Shown here in pieces: positions 34,554-46,489 of a DNA stretch of 64,000 nucleotides. The position numbers and the translations under genes were made by a program. Source of the DNA: Pterobdella sp. o SKG-2022 (Eukaryota > Annelida > Clitellata > Hirudinida > Piscicolidae); NCBI GenBank assembly GCA_964035795.1, contig OZ038320.1:14556030-14620029 (forward strand). The letters run 5' to 3'. Within the stretch, counting starts at the first letter, position 1. The number at the start of each line of letters is the position of its first letter. Under the pieces are notes generated by a model. It searched no databases, was not told where the DNA came from, and was given only the letters and a program-made list of their open reading frames with translations.

Positions 34554-35840
34554 AAATTTACCAGAGTCGAAAGTGGAAGAGCATCATTAGAGATTTTTAG
34601 AAGGCAAGTTTCAGTGGAGTGGGAGGGTCGAAAGCAAAATTAAGTAAAAAAATTGCTAGAAAAAAGAAAATTTGAAATTTGGAGGTAAATAGAATAAAAA
34701 AGGAAGGTTAGAAATAGGACGGTAGTTTGAGATGATAGAAGGGTCGAAGTAAAGTTTTTTCAGTATTAGAGTAGCAATAGATTATTTAAGAGGTGAAAAA
34801 ATTAGAGGTAGCCAGAGAAAGATTTATAAGGTTGAGAATGATGGAATAGAAGAAAGAGATCATTAACAATTTTGGAAGGAATAAGGTTGAAGGAACAAAA
34901 AGATAAAGATACAGATTTGATGATGGAGATGAGGTCTTTGAAGGTGATCGGTGAAAAGTGAGAAAGAAAAAGACAGAAGGAGGAGAAGAAGCTGGAGAAG
35001 TGTGTGATGATAAGCTATTGTTTCCATTCGAAAAAATGTTGTGGAAAAAGTTATGAAGATCTTGAAGAGAAAAAGAGCGGAGAGGGGATTTTTCGGTAAG
35101 AATACGTTTGAGGTTTTTCCAATGAGATAAAGAAGAAGAGGCAGAGTTGATGGAAAGAATGAAAAAATTGGAGTGTTTGGAGAGGAGAAAAGAGCGATAG
35201 ATTGATAGGTGAAAAAGTCAAAGATCGTGGAAAGAAGAAAAGGGAGTGGAACGATAAGAACGCTCAAGCTTACGTAAAGTACGTTTGGATGTGATGCATT
35301 CACGATCAAACTAAGGAGCTTTGAAGGAGGAAAGATGATTGGTTAAAGATTTAATGGGAAGAAGCACGTTCAAAGTATTAGTGAGAGGAAAGTCTAAAAC
35401 AAAAACAAAATCATCAGCATCAGAGAAGAAGCAAAGTCAAAGAGAGAAGCAGATAGAAGTGGGATGAAAAGGTTTATTTTAAGTTGAGACCAAGAGCGAG
35501 TAGATAAGTTGACAGTGGAGAAGAGTTTAATTAGGTTGGTAAGAAAGAAGGATTGTGTAAGATGGTGTTCAGAGAAGTAGGCTGGGTGAGCATGAATACT
35601 AATGGTATTATCATTAGATGATGTTAAGAAAAGAACAATCGTGTTGCCACAGGAATGAGAGGGAAAGTGACAATGTTGAGAAAGATTAAAAGCTCAAGAA
35701 GTTCAAAAAATTTGTTGAATTGAATGTTAAAGTCACCTATAAAAAAAGAGAAGAAAAAGTATATAGAAATTCGAGGTAGAGAAGTCATTAATAAAGGAAG
35801 AAAGATCGATGAATGACAACAAAAAAAAGAAGTTAATATA

Positions 35841-35994
35841 AGTGTTTAATAAAATCGTTTTTTGTTAATAGGCTAGTTTAGTTAATTATTCCTCTCATGT
35901 TCGAGGTTTTTAACATCCACTATTTTAGAACGTATTTCGTTTTGTTTCGTTAACAACGCTTTCAATTTTTTACAAATAGTTTGAAATTACTCGA
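35841..35994. other. Short spacer with a repeated block
   Basis: TAATAGGCTAGTTTAGTTAA at about 35858 recurs at about 49619, so a small repeat ends here. Confidence 0.4.
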
Positions 35995-36440
35995 CGTACC
36001 AGTCTGCCTATCGTGCTAACCACTCTACTGAGACAGCTCTTCTTCATGTTCTCGATGATTTTTACCAAGGTTGCGACAGCAAAGCAACTTCGGTTTTAAC
36101 TTCTCTCGATTTATCAGCAGCATTAGACACAATCGATCGTAAAATTTTGATGGAGCGTCTTTGTTGTAAGTTTTTAATTGATGCTCTGGTGCTGCAATGG
36201 TTGGAATCATACCTCACTGGAAGAAAACAGTTTGAAAACTTGGTACTGACGGTTTGTATTGAGCATGGTGTCCCACAAGGATTATTCTTAGAACACCTTA
36301 TTTTCACAACATACATCTCACCTATCAGTAGCAGTCTCTGCGATTTTAACTTGACCCATCATCAATATGCAGCTGACACGCAAATTTTGTTCAAAATGAA
36401 TACCAATAATCTTTCAAAGTTTACTTTTAGCATCCGGTGA
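35995..36440 (+). pseudogene. CR1/L2 reverse transcriptase fragment
   Basis: YQSAYRANHSTETALLHVLD, SLDLSAALDTIDRKILMERL, WLESYLTGRKQF, GVPQGLFLEHLIFTTYISPI and HHQYAADTQILF follow the CR1/L2 RT order. The catalytic YADD has become YAAD. Both ends are truncated. Confidence 0.8.
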
Positions 36441-36868
36441 AAGCGGTTGTTTTATAAACTTTGAACGATAAATTCTGTTTTTGGATGAAATTACGAGTTG
36501 TTTCTTCTCCTATTTTATTTTTCTGCAATAAATTGAAACTATTAAGCTATTTTCTGGTAGATTTTTCATCATTAAGCAAGCAATATTTGTAGCGAGATAG
36601 CATATTGTGAATTAATATATTTTAGATTAGAAAAATTCAATTAGGTCAAATTAATATAATTTAATTTATGATGAATTACTCTAGAGAATTTTTAATGAGT
36701 TTTTTTAATAATTAAAAGATTCCTTCTAAACAAGTGCATTGAATCTTTCATCTCAAGCTAAAAAAGACTGAAGAATTCCAAAAAACAGAATTGCAAGTAT
36801 ATAGAAAAAAGCAACGAAAATAAAAACAGTTTCCAGTGACGCCAAGTCAGTTATAGGGTAGCTCTGCA
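36441..36868. other. AT-rich, no gene seen
   Basis: No recognisable feature between two LINE fragments. Confidence 0.3.
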
Positions 36869-37298
36869 AAACATGCATGAAGAGGAGCTGAAAAAAGCAA
36901 CATGGAATATTAGGAGATTGATAAACTCAAAATCACTAGAGTGTGTGAAAAATGAGATGAGAAAGCATAATATCATCCTGATGGGTCTCGCAGAGATAAG
37001 ATGGGAAAGATGAGGTGATATTGAAGTTGATGGTTTAAGAATTTTATCTTCAAAAGATGAGAGTCAGCGAGGAGTAAGTTTATTGGTGTGTAAAGAAGCT
37101 GAAAAAGCAGTGAAAGAAGCGGAGTGTATATGTGATAAAATGATGATGGTGAGGTTGAGAGCAGCTGGAGTAGACCTCAATGTAGTGGTAGTTTTTATGC
37201 CACCTTCAGCTGATGTTTATAAAGAGGTGGAAGAAACCTATGAGCAGATGGAAGACAACCATAACCTCTATCGAGACCTTTTGGTTCAAGGTTACTAG
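36869..37298 (+). pseudogene. RTE-type LINE endonuclease fragment
   Basis: KKATWNIRRLINSKSLECVK, then HNIILMGLAEIRWER (EEP catalytic Glu) and VDGLRILSSKDESQRGVSLL and MMMVRLRAAGVDLNVVVVF match the N-terminal EEP endonuclease of RTE elements. Truncated after ~140 residues. Confidence 0.75.
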
Positions 37299-37570
37299 GC
37301 ATCTCTTAACAATGGAGTTAATCCCATTGTGTCTAGGAAGTCTACCTTTGTTCAAACTACATGGAAAGCCGTGGTAACTCTTCTAGCCCATCTACGCACT
37401 ACACCTGCCGAGAAATGTGGAGACACATTAAACATTAGCACCTACTCAAAAAGCGACAGCAGCATGGAGTTTTTTCAAACCGAATAATTTACCTCAAACA
37501 GAAATTAGCATTGATTCTGCCCATGCAGTGGGTTTACTAGCATGAAGGCGCTTGCGGCCTTACTGGTTAG
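37299..37570. other. Less AT-rich, unassigned block
   Basis: The sequence TTACTAGGCATCTC...GCGCTTGCGGCC...TTAGCGGCTAAAAAC stands out by composition. It has no open frame and no clear promoter boxes. It may be an unrecognised repeat. Confidence 0.3.
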
Positions 37571-37750
37571 CGGCTAAAAACTAAATTTTGAACTAAACTT
37601 CGTAACAAGTTTCTTCATATTTTTTTGGTTTTCTAGAGAATATAATGGCGCTACACCAATCTTTTCCGATTATGAAGTGACACTTGCTTCCGGTACTTTT
37701 CATACAGGAAACCGCTAGAAATTGACGAAAAAGCATCACGAGCAATATTT

Positions 37751-37925
37751 TTGTCTCGTATAGCTCAGCTAGTGAGCATTAAACTAATTTTCCAAAGTTA
37801 CCGGGGTCGATCCCATGTTGGGTCGACAATTAGTATCGCGTTTATCCTCTCCATTAAATTTTCTGCAAATGCTTTGGTCTATAAGAAAAATCACTTTATA
37901 AATACCGCATTACATTACATTAAAT
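37751..37925 (+). mobile_element. tRNA-derived SINE, body type A
   Basis: A box TATAGCTCAGCTAGTGAGC, B box GGGGTCGATCCC, body ending CACTTTATAAATACCGCATT and the tail ACATTACATT. It is the second copy of the family seen at 21529. Confidence 0.8.
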
Positions 37926-38175
37926 TTTAAATATCTGATAGTTTGGCTCGAAAAAAATTGGACCTATACAGAGAATGTAGAGCAGTTTTGAGATTGAAAA
38001 GCAATTTTTTACTATTGTAAAAACTTCATGAGGCCCGTCTAGAACAAAGCCGTCAGATGTCATCTAAACTTGGAGAAAAAATAAGAGCTTATTTGTCAAA
38101 ATAATCTTTGTTTTCTATTTCATTTCATATAGTTATACTTGCATAAACCATCTTAAAATTGCCATATTTATTAAA

Positions 38176-38200
38176 ACTTACATTACATTACATTACATAG
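38176..38200 (+). repeat. (TTACA)n microsatellite
   Basis: CTTACATTACATTACATTAC: a pure 5-bp repeat identical to the SINE tail, probably a tail relic. Confidence 0.8.
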
Positions 38201-38631
38201 CAATTAGTTGTTTGCATTCATAGAGCATAATACTCAGTGTTCTGAAAACTCCTAAAGTTAATGTCACTATAATCATACTCGTATTTGATTTGATGTGAAT
38301 ATGAACCCAAAACTGTCCGGGAGTGAAGAGAGGGCATAAAAATTGACGGCAATAGAAATATAAAAATTGAAAAGTTTTATTTATGAAACGAGAAAATTTT
38401 TTTTAAGGCAATTGTATATATATTTCAAAAGCATCGTTGAGTTGTTAATTTTAATAATTTCGTTTTATTATTTCTAGCTCATCCTAGTTGTACCATTAGT
38501 CAAATCTTTATAAAAAGTATTTCATTTTCATTTAAAGTTTCATTTAACCTTAGTGACTTAGAGTATTTAACACAAAAAAACCAATAAATTTTTAAAAGAT
38601 TAATCAATTTTGAGATAATTACTTTACAAAA
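38201..38631. other. Upstream region of IDH3B; no gene seen
   Basis: AT-rich DNA that should contain the IDH3B promoter. No specific element identified. Confidence 0.3.
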
Positions 38632-39703
38632 ATGTCTTTTGTAAGATCTTTAAATAAGTTCACTCAAATTCGCAAAGTAAAAAATAATATAACTTATTTT
38701 TTATAGATCAAAAGTTTTTTGCTTTTAAATCATTGAAATTTTTTATTTTCATAAATTTTTCACGTGAAACTTAGTTTTCCATTAGTGTTTGACCTTGTTT
38801 AAACGCATCTTTTTATTATTTCAGTCAGTGCAACCTTTCAACCAAGCAAAATATTTTTCTACTACACCCATCAAGTTCTCAGAGGATGTCTGACTCATTA
38901 AGAAACTCTTTTATTGAAAAATAATATTAAATTTTTTAATATTTGTAATCAATATTTATAGGAAAATGAGGTTATAAGAAAAAAAGTGACATTGGTTCCA
39001 GGCGATGGCATAGGTCCAGAGTTAATGGAATCAGTGAAGAATGTTTTTTCTGCTACTGGTGTTCCAGTGGATTTTGAAGAAATTTACATTAGGTTAGAAG
39101 ATAGTTAATTAAATAGTAAAAAATTTTTTTTTCAAATGATGATATAATGAGAAATTGAATAAATCAGTGAAGTTCAGTCAGGGCTATCATCAAATCTGGA
39201 TGTTGTTCTTGAATCATGTCATAGAAGAAAAGTTTGTCCAAATATTCTAAATAAATTATTAGCATATATGCATAATCTAAAAACATATGAACAAAGTAAT
39301 AATCTATAAAATCAAGATATATTTATATAATCTATAGTCATTAGTAGGGTGTTCAATTGCATCTGATTTTGCACTTGCAGTTTTACTAGTTGCTTCTTGT
39401 TTTGTCAAAATGGCTTTATGACATTAGAAAATGAATTTTTAAAAATTTTCATGTTTTATTTACCAATGTTGAAAATTCAATTTTAAAGTATGAAAACAAA
39501 TATGCCTAAAATTTTCAATAAGTTAATTATTATGCTGCAAACTTGAAAAAATTATTTGAATTATTGCTACATTATTCTATTGTTTGTTTCATTTTTGATG
39601 AATGAATGCTTTTTCAAACATCTTAGGTGTGCCTCAAGGGCATCATCTCTTCTCCTGTTCACCACACTGGAGGTATCTTGAGGACTCTGAACATGAAATT
39701 CAG
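38632..39703 (+). CDS. IDH3B: Isocitrate dehydrogenase [NAD] subunit beta, mitochondrial: exons 1-5
   Basis: Five exons join in phase: 38632-38676 ([15 protein letters not shown]), 38825-38887 ([18 protein letters not shown]...), 38962-39092 ([16 protein letters not shown]), 39168-39231 ([14 protein letters not shown]) and 39627-39703 ([20 protein letters not shown], then NMKF). The first 36 residues are rich in Arg/Lys/Ser with almost no acidic residues, as in a mitochondrial presequence. [14 protein letters not shown] is the N-terminal signature of the isocitrate/isopropylmalate dehydrogenase family. SEVQ and the later DIGGYTT point to the beta rather than gamma subunit. The enzyme oxidises isocitrate to 2-oxoglutarate in the TCA cycle as an alpha/beta/gamma complex; beta is a non-catalytic, structural/regulatory subunit. 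Introns are short (75-395 nt). Exon 5 ends in phase 2 and continues at 49021. Confidence 0.85.
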
Positions 39704-39929
39704 GTTAGGGTCAAATGAATCATGATTAGTTAGAAATGCACTTATATGCTTCTATTTTTGTAGCATTTTGAAATATTAAATAATTGAGCTAGATATTACA
39801 ATACAGTTGAAAATTTGATTATATATAGGGGCATTAACTTTAAAAGTTTTCAGGTCACATAGTTATTATACAAATCAATAAATGAAAATGAGAAAAAAAT
39901 GGGAAATAAATAATTTATATATATTTATA
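39704..39929 (+). other. Start of large IDH3B intron 5
   Basis: Intron 5 (39704-49020) is 9.3 kb and is filled with LINEs in both orientations. This first part shows only AT-rich sequence. Confidence 0.5.
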
Positions 39930-40460
39930 TGCTATAAGATCTATAAAAAAGAACAGATTTGAGGTTTCTTTCAAAAGAATGTGAGGAAACAGAAAACCTG
40001 AGTTGTTCAGAAAGATTATTTCACTGAGCAGGACCACTTACATAAAAACTTTTCCTCCTTTCCGTTTTGAGTTTATACTTACCTGGAACAACCTTCAATT
40101 AATTAGTAGATTTGTTTCTGCCTACCAGGAATGCTTGATAACATCTCAAAACTCTTGAAAATTTATTGGACAAACACTTAAACATCAGCAGCAAAACCTT
40201 AGAGTCAATCTTCTCATCAATTTTAAGCTAGTGCAGATCTCTCAAAACAGGACTTTAATGATCATATTCCTCTGCTACCTGTAATGAGCCTGGCTGTTGC
40301 GTTAAGTAGGGATTGTTTTTCTGATATATAGGGAGCTTTGCAAAGATAACATTCTTATAGTCTAACCAGCACAATACCACTGCTGATGCCAGTGTCTTCA
40401 AAGACTCAATGAACCCTTGATTGATTATATTCACCTCAGGGATATGAAACTGCATTGCAA
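39930..40460 (-). pseudogene. CR1/L2 LINE 3' fragment, antisense in the IDH3B intron
   Basis: On the minus strand SLKTLASAVVLCWLDYKNVI, then EEYDH..PVLRDLH.LKIDEKI, and SFYVSGPAQ.NNLSEQLRFS with SFERNLKSVLFYRS is the standard C-terminal end of CR1/L2 RT proteins. The 5' part is missing. Confidence 0.7.
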
Positions 40461-41154
40461 AATTTTTTTAATCTGAGTCTTTATAGATAAATCTTCATCT
40501 AATCAGACATAAAGACATTTGAAATTTCTTGAAGGAATAATGCCATCTGCAACAATTCTCACTCTACGACACGTAAATATTTAATAATTAAGATAAATTA
40601 CGAAGTTATAGAATGTTTTTGTAAGAAGAATTTCCTGGCATTTAATTAAATTACTTTATCAATTTTAGTATTCTTTTTATGGTATTAATTGAAACAAGTA
40701 TATCTCTCGTCCTTAGGCACAGAATAAAATTTCGATTTGCCACAACCATCTTAGGTGATTTTTTCGTTATGTATATTTAAGTTTTTGACTACTGAAAAAA
40801 TATCTTTGCTGCATATATCATTGTATTTGTGCGACATTTAAAGTGAATTTGGCTTAGATATTCAAACAAAAGGTTTGATAGACCTGTGAAATCAATCAAT
40901 ATTAGTTAATTTTTCTGAATGCTAAATGGGTGGAACTTGGATTTTGTTATAAAAAAAAATAGTGCATAGTAAGTATATTTTTATGATCACAAAAAAAATG
41001 CGTTCAATCGAGTCTAGCTAGTTGTTACAAAAAATGCGTGGCTGTGTTGCTCTACTGGAAACGTCGCTAAAAATAATGATAGATTTAGTTTTTGACCACG
41101 TAGTAAGTAATCTCTATTTCAAGAACACAGAATATAAAACAAGTAAGTCGACAT
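40461..41154. other. AT-rich intron sequence, nothing recognised
   Basis: No coding or repeat signal found. Confidence 0.3.
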
Positions 41155-41228
41155 TTTATCGCCCCTAACTGGGGTTTCGGTTGCGCAATTGATTGGTTTC
41201 ACAGGGCGCTATACCAGGTGGACCATTA
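41155..41228 (-). mobile_element. SINE body-B fragment
   Basis: Its reverse complement, GCGCCCTGTGAAACCAATCA then GCGCAACCGAAACCCCAGTT, matches the SINE at 13620-13675. A GGTCCACCTGG block upstream also matches. The tRNA head is absent. Confidence 0.75.
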
Positions 41229-41729
41229 TAATAGGTGAATGTTGAAGTAAAAATTAAACCGTAACAACAAGCAATGAGATGAAGAGTGTAAGAGAAAACA
41301 ACTTCTAACCATAATAACATTTCAATAAATGGTAGTTGTATAAGTGTGTAATAATGAAACAAAGAACCTTAGAAGTAACTAAATGAACAAATTAATATTT
41401 TGATAATTATACTCATAAAATGCGATAGTTTATGCAAAAATTATGATACAAAATATAATATTGAAAAATTTTATGGGAATTATGGCAGCAAAAAACAAGA
41501 ATAAAATGCTAAAGTGAAGATCAACTAAGAAAATGAACATGTAATAAACAAAGATGGAGTAGTATTGAACTAGTATATAAGAAAAGCAAGTTTATGTACA
41601 ATCCGTTGTGATCAGTTATCGTGATGAATTTTTGAGTTTCAATGTTTTAGAGAGAAAATTTATTTTCCATAATCTAATTTTTTTTTGTAATGATCTTTAT
41701 CTATGTCTAGACATAGTCACGTGGTGGTG
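41229..41729. other. AT-rich intron sequence
   Basis: Nothing recognisable before the RTE element. Confidence 0.3.
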
Positions 41730-44036
41730 GAATGACGCTGTTGCTGCGGCCGTTAAAGAAAAGCGCGCAGCTTGGAAATTTTGGCAAATGGTGGTAGTAA
41801 AAATGAATATCTACGTGCTGAGAAAGCTACCAAAAGAGCTTATACGATGCTAGAAGGGTGGCTGAGCAGGTAAGGTTTGGTGAAGTTCTAAGAAGTGAAG
41901 ACAATAGAACGGAAGTGTTCAAAACAGCAAAGCGTTTGTGGGCAGATAACCGTGATGTCATTGGAGAAAATTGTGTCAAAAATGACAAAGGGGACTTGGC
42001 TGTTACAGACCATGAAAAGCTACTTGCATGGCAAAAACACTATGAACGTCTGTTGGATGAGGAGTTTGATTGGAATAAGGAGTCATTAACACTAAATGAT
42101 CCCACAATTGGACCGCGGCCCAAAATAGAAGTCGACGCAGTGAGAAGAGTTTTGGACAGAATGAAGTATGGTAAAGCAGCTGGTAGTTCTGGTGTTGTTG
42201 CAGGATTGTTGCAAGCTTCTGGTGAATTAGGCATTAGCCGTATGACAGACCTTTTCAATGGTATCTTAGATGAATATAAAATACCTGACGACTGAAATAC
42301 GAGCGTGATCTTCAACTGCTTCAAAAACAAGGGTGAGGCGACTGACAGAGAGAATTATAGAGGTTTGAAACTCTTGGAGCACTTGGTGAAGGTCTTCGAA
42401 AAGGTTATTGAGGAAGAAATTAGAGGACAGGTAAGTATCAACTCAATGCAGTTCGGATTCATGCCAGGTAGAGGTACTATCAATGCTATTTCCATAGCTC
42501 GACAGTTGCAAGGAATGTATTTTGGCAATAAAAAAATTGTACTTTGCCTTTGTTTACCTAGAAAAAGCCTGCGATAGAGTTCCAAGGGAAGTTGTTAGGT
42601 GGTCTTTGAGGAAGCTTGGGGTGATGGAGTGGTTAGTAAGGATGGTCATGGCTATGTACTCAGGTAGCAAGAGTAGAGTCAGAATAAATAATGTGCTGGG
42701 TAACAAGTTTAGTGTGAAGGTTGGTGTCTACCAAGGTTCTGTACTGAGACCTTTACTTTTCATCATTGTTCTAGAAGCGCTATCCAGTGAATGCAAAAAT
42801 AGGTCCATGTGGGAATTGTTGTATGCTGATGACTTAGTGATTATTGCTGAAAGCCTAAAAGAGTTAGAGGATAGTTATTGTTCTTGGAAAAATAGTATTG
42901 AAAGCAAGGGTCTTGGAGTGAACATGAAAAAAACTAAGGTTATGGTCAGTGCTCTGTATCATGGTCCAATTTTCCAGTCTGGAAAACACTCTTGTGGAGT
43001 GTGTTTTGAAGGTGTTGGCGTCAGCTCTATAATTTGCACTCTATGTAACCACTGGGTTCATAGACGCTGTAGTAGCCTAAAAAGCAAATTTGCTTCTGCC
43101 ATAAAGTTCAAATATAAGGCGTGTTTAGATCCTCAAGTTAGTGATGTGGATTATAAGGCCGTTGAATTTGATGGAAATAAATATGAAGCGGTTAACCAAT
43201 TTTGTTATCTAGGAGATATGATTAGTGCTGGTAGTGGTTTTTGTTGTTGTTGAGCGCCAACTTCCAAAGACTCTTTTGACACTCTTTGAAGCGAATATTA
43301 AAAGATACTTGTAGCTTCGAGTTGTTTGTGACTTTTGGTGAGCAGTGAAAAAGGATGAATGGTTTTTCGAAATGCTTTGTGGTTGGAAGCTGACGTGGTT
43401 TAGAACCCCTTCGACACTCCTGTTGGAGTGCACACCCGGCACCACGAGAAGGTGGGGTTTTTTACAGGGCTGGTGGTGGAGTTGAAGCTAGTACTATTGC
43501 TCGTGTAAGGTCTGGTTGGAAGAGTTTTAGGGTACTGTTACCTCTGTTAGCCAGGTCATTTTACTTAAAACAAAAGGGCGTTTATATGCTGCTTGCGTCA
43601 GGATTGTTATGGTTTATGGTAGCAAGACGGCCTCTTAAGGAGAAAGATACTACTAGAATATCTAGAGCTGATAAGATGATGATCAGGTGGATGTGCAATG
43701 TTAGCTTAAAGGATGGCAGATCATCAGATGAATTGGGCTTTCCAGACATCACTGAGGTGCTACGCAAAATAGACTGAGATGGTTTGGGCATGTAATGAAG
43801 ATGGATGCTGGTAGCCCAGCAAGTGTTTGCAGGCATGTCGTGGTAGAGGGTAAGCGAGAACAAGGTAGACCAAAAAAAACATGGTCCCAATTAATAAGCA
43901 ACGATCTTAGAAGAATGAAACTCATTCCTAAACTTGCCTTAGACCGTAGATTGTGGAGAAGAACCATTATGAGTCCCCGTCCAACCCATTCTAGCATGGA
44001 AACGGACACAACACGATGATGATGATGATGATCCTT
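41730..44036 (+). pseudogene. RTE-type LINE with internal zinc finger, in IDH3B intron 5
   Basis: WWNDAVAAAVKEKRAAW and the linker LLAWQKHYERLLDEEFDW are RTE-like. The RT follows in changing frames: ATDRENYRGLKLLEHLVKVF, FGFMPGRGTINAISIARQLQ, VGVYQGSVLRPLLFIIVLEA, LLYADDLVIIAES with intact YADD. Next is a Cys/His finger (SCGVCFEGV, ICTLCNHWVHRRC), then FCYLGDMISAG. An inserted SINE-like sequence follows, and then the C-terminal DTTRISRADKMMIRWMCNV and WFGHVMKMDAG. It ends in (GAT)n at 44016-44032, a common RTE tail. Frameshifts and stops make it inactive. Confidence 0.85.
43238..43468 (-). mobile_element. SINE-like insertion in the RTE element with target-site duplication
   Basis: RTE sequence ISAG(G)GVEAST is interrupted exactly here. 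GCTGGTAGTGG (43227-43237) and GCTGGTGGTGG (43469-43479) form an 11-bp near-perfect duplication. On the minus strand the insert starts with TGTAAAAAACCCCACC, contains a B-box-like GGGTTCTAAACC and ends GGCGCTCAACAACAACAAAA, a (CAA)n tail. It resembles a SINE by size, tail and duplication, but the head gene is not identified. Confidence 0.65.
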
Positions 44037-44169
44037 CAGTTCATTCTCTTTCTCCAGTTTTCTCGATAGTACATTAATACTTTCTGTTTCCGTATCTTTC
44101 AGTAAAACATTTACCTATGTCATTTTTTCTTTTCCTTTTATTTTGCTTTCCTTCGGTTGATTGCCAAAA

Positions 44170-44600
44170 CACGAGTTTATGGGCTACTTCTTCAGGATGT
44201 CTGGAACAATGACCTGCTAGCTTCATTGTTTGTTAATTAATTGTTGTTTCGTTAGATAGCTCTTGGTATAGGTGGGTGTTAGTGTTGTGGTTTTTCCATG
44301 AAATGTTTAGGCCATGCGTAACAGTTTTGTTTAGGTTCCATCTGTTTGTTTTTTAAGGGTTTTAGTTAATGTCCTAGTTTCAGCTCCATGAAGGATTCCA
44401 CTGTTGCCAAAAACAGTTTTGATTTCAATTTTCTTGATATTTTTGAAGTCTATACCTTTTTTGAGTTTGTGACACTCGTACCAAGCTAAAATTTTACGTG
44501 CTGCTATGCCCTTTTCAGTACTCTCCATCCATGCGCCAAGATACTTGGAATTTGTAGCTATCTTCAATTCATTTCCATCTTGCTTTCACTACGACCGGTG
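44170..44600 (-). pseudogene. 3' part of an RTE/Nimb-like LINE split by a later insertion
   Basis: On the minus strand NELKIATNSKYLGAWMESTE, KIEIKTVFGNSGILHGAETR, TLTKTLKKQTDGT, then, after stops, LAGHCSRHPEEVAHKLVF are the post-RT part of a LINE whose RT half lies at 46490-47810. The two halves join across 44600-46490. Confidence 0.75.
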
Positions 44601-45545
44601 CTTTCGGGTTGGAAAGTTGCATTTCCGTTTTTTTTGAGTTGCAGTGCAAACCGACTTTTCTTGATTCTTCTTCTAACCTTGCTGATAATTTGGAAGCAGC
44701 TGCCAACAAAAAAGTCTCTCTTCTTGTCTTTCTAGATCTTTCGTCTGTTTTTGATTTAATAGATCATCAAATACTAATCAGAAGATTAAACGAATCTTTT
44801 GGCTTTAATGACCTCACTTTTGAATGGTTTAGGAATTATCTCTTCAACAGATCATTCAACGTCAAATGTCTCAAAACAGAATCAGCACCAAACTTTTACT
44901 CTACTGGAGTATCACAAGGTTCTGTTTTTGGACCGTTTTTGTTCATTTTATACACAGCTGATTTAGAAAAGATTGCAGCTTCTTACAATTTGAGAATTTA
45001 TCAATATGCCGACAGCACTCAATTATATGGGCATTGCTCATTTGATGCATCAATGGACCTGAAAAAAAGAATGTCAAAGTGTATTGATGAAATTGCAGCT
45101 TGAATGAAAGCCAACCAAATGAAACTCACTGTTCAAAAACTGAAGTCATTTGGTTCTCAACATGTAGAAGCATATGCAAACTGCTAACTCAACCAGTTTG
45201 TGTGTTAAATGATCGTATAATTTCTTCTGATTCTGTTGAAAATCTTGGTGTTTATTTTGACAAAGATCTAAGCATGAAGACTCACATAAACAAATTATTG
45301 CAAATGTCATTTGCATCATTGAGGAAGATTAGAAGCATTAAAAACTACCTGAACCAAGAGTCACTCAAAACACTTTTATCAGCCTTGATATTGAGTCGCA
45401 TTGATTATGGGAACATTGTACTAATGGAATTATCCAAGTTACAAACCCAGAAAATCCAGTCCATAATTAACACGACAGCCAGATTAATACCAAGAACTAG
45501 AAAGTTTGATCACTATGATGACCTAAACTGCTTAATGGAAACAAT
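44600..45545 (+). pseudogene. CR1-type LINE RT fragment (inner insertion, first half)
   Basis: LLVFLDLSSVFDLIDHQILI, WFRNYLFNRSFNVK, STGVSQGSVFGPFLFILYTA and IYQYADSTQLY form the RT core, with YADD changed to YADS. After one stop at 45101 come MKLTVQKTEVIWFS and LGVYFDKDLSMKTHINKLL and SRIDYGNIVLMELS. CR1 clade by motif order. It stops abruptly at about 45545. Confidence 0.8.
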
Positions 45546-46410
45546 AAACAATAGATTTGATGTGTGGTTTAAAAATGAATATCGAAAAAACAAAAAATGA
45601 TGATACTTCCAAAACAAAAGGTACTCCTAAAAATCACTCCCAACAACAATTTACCAGAAAAAATTGAAGAAATGAAACACTTTAAATATTTGGGAGTCTT
45701 TCTCACCAACGAGGTATCGTTAGACACAGAAGTGGATGCCCGGGTTAAAAAAGTGTCAATGGCATTTGGATGCTTGAATAAACTGTTATGGTATCAACCA
45801 GCAATAAAATACAGTACTAAATGTAGACTGTTCAAAGCGGTGCTATTACCAGTCTTACTGTACGGAAGTGAATCATGGGCGCCACTCAAACACCATCTTC
45901 AACGCCTAAATACCTTTGTCAATCAATGCTTGCAAACTATTTTAGGTTTGTCTCTTTTTGCTAAAATAAGAAACACTGAAATAAGAAACCGTACAAACAT
46001 TGAACGCATAGGAACCTTACTACGGCTCAGATGGCTTGGCCACATACAGAGAATGGAAAATTCATGTCTACCAAAACAACTAGTAGTGAGCAAAATCAAA
46101 GAAGGTAAAAGGCTACACGGTAAACAGAAACTCCATGACTTAAACCATTTCAAGAAAACAGAAGAAAAGGGCAAGAAGGACCGCAAAAAAAAATGAAAAA
46201 TCTGAAACGGATCTAAAATGTCCTACTTGCAACAAAATATGCCTCAATAAAACCGGATTAGCGAACCACATCAGACTATCGCATACCACTAACTTTCAAA
46301 AAACATCCAAATGTCAATTCTGTGGAAAATATTTCAAGAAACAAGGAATGCCACATCACGTAAAAAAATGCCAAAAAACTCAATCCCTTTCTGCACCTGC
46401 CTGAAGGTGG
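45546..46410 (+). pseudogene. C-terminal part of a different LINE with C2H2 finger (inner insertion, second half)
   Basis: EEMKHFKYLGVFLTNEVSLD, ARVKKVSMAFGCLNKLLWYQ, LFKAVLLPVLLYGSESW and LLRLRWLGHIQRMENSC are the post-RT region of an RTE/Nimb-like LINE. In the next frame (46196-46404) KCPTCNKICLNKTGLANHIR and KCQFCGKYFKKQGMPHHVKK are two C2H2-type fingers ending in a stop. Confidence 0.75.
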
Positions 46411-46489
46411 ATGAATGCAGCTTAAGTAAGTATATATATGCTAAAGTGGTCTTGAAGACTTAATCAGTTTTATGCCATTATAATAATAT

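Larger units (their letters stand above)
33370..35840 (-). pseudogene. CR1-like LINE, minus strand, decayed
   Basis: Read leftwards: an EEP endonuclease piece (IGDFNIQFNKFFELL, near 35730), a long Ser/Phe-rich linker, the RT block LDFFSAFDTVDHSS (34390), SFQNQLFADDTY-like sequence near 34110, KIFNSAARLVSHTPKF (33680), and FDLHWLPLHFRSFFKI with SQSPSYLS (33540), the typical CR1/L2 C-terminal region. The plus strand is almost pure purine over ~2.4 kb. A hammerhead-like insertion splits the RT at 34415-34553. Inactive. Confidence 0.75.
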
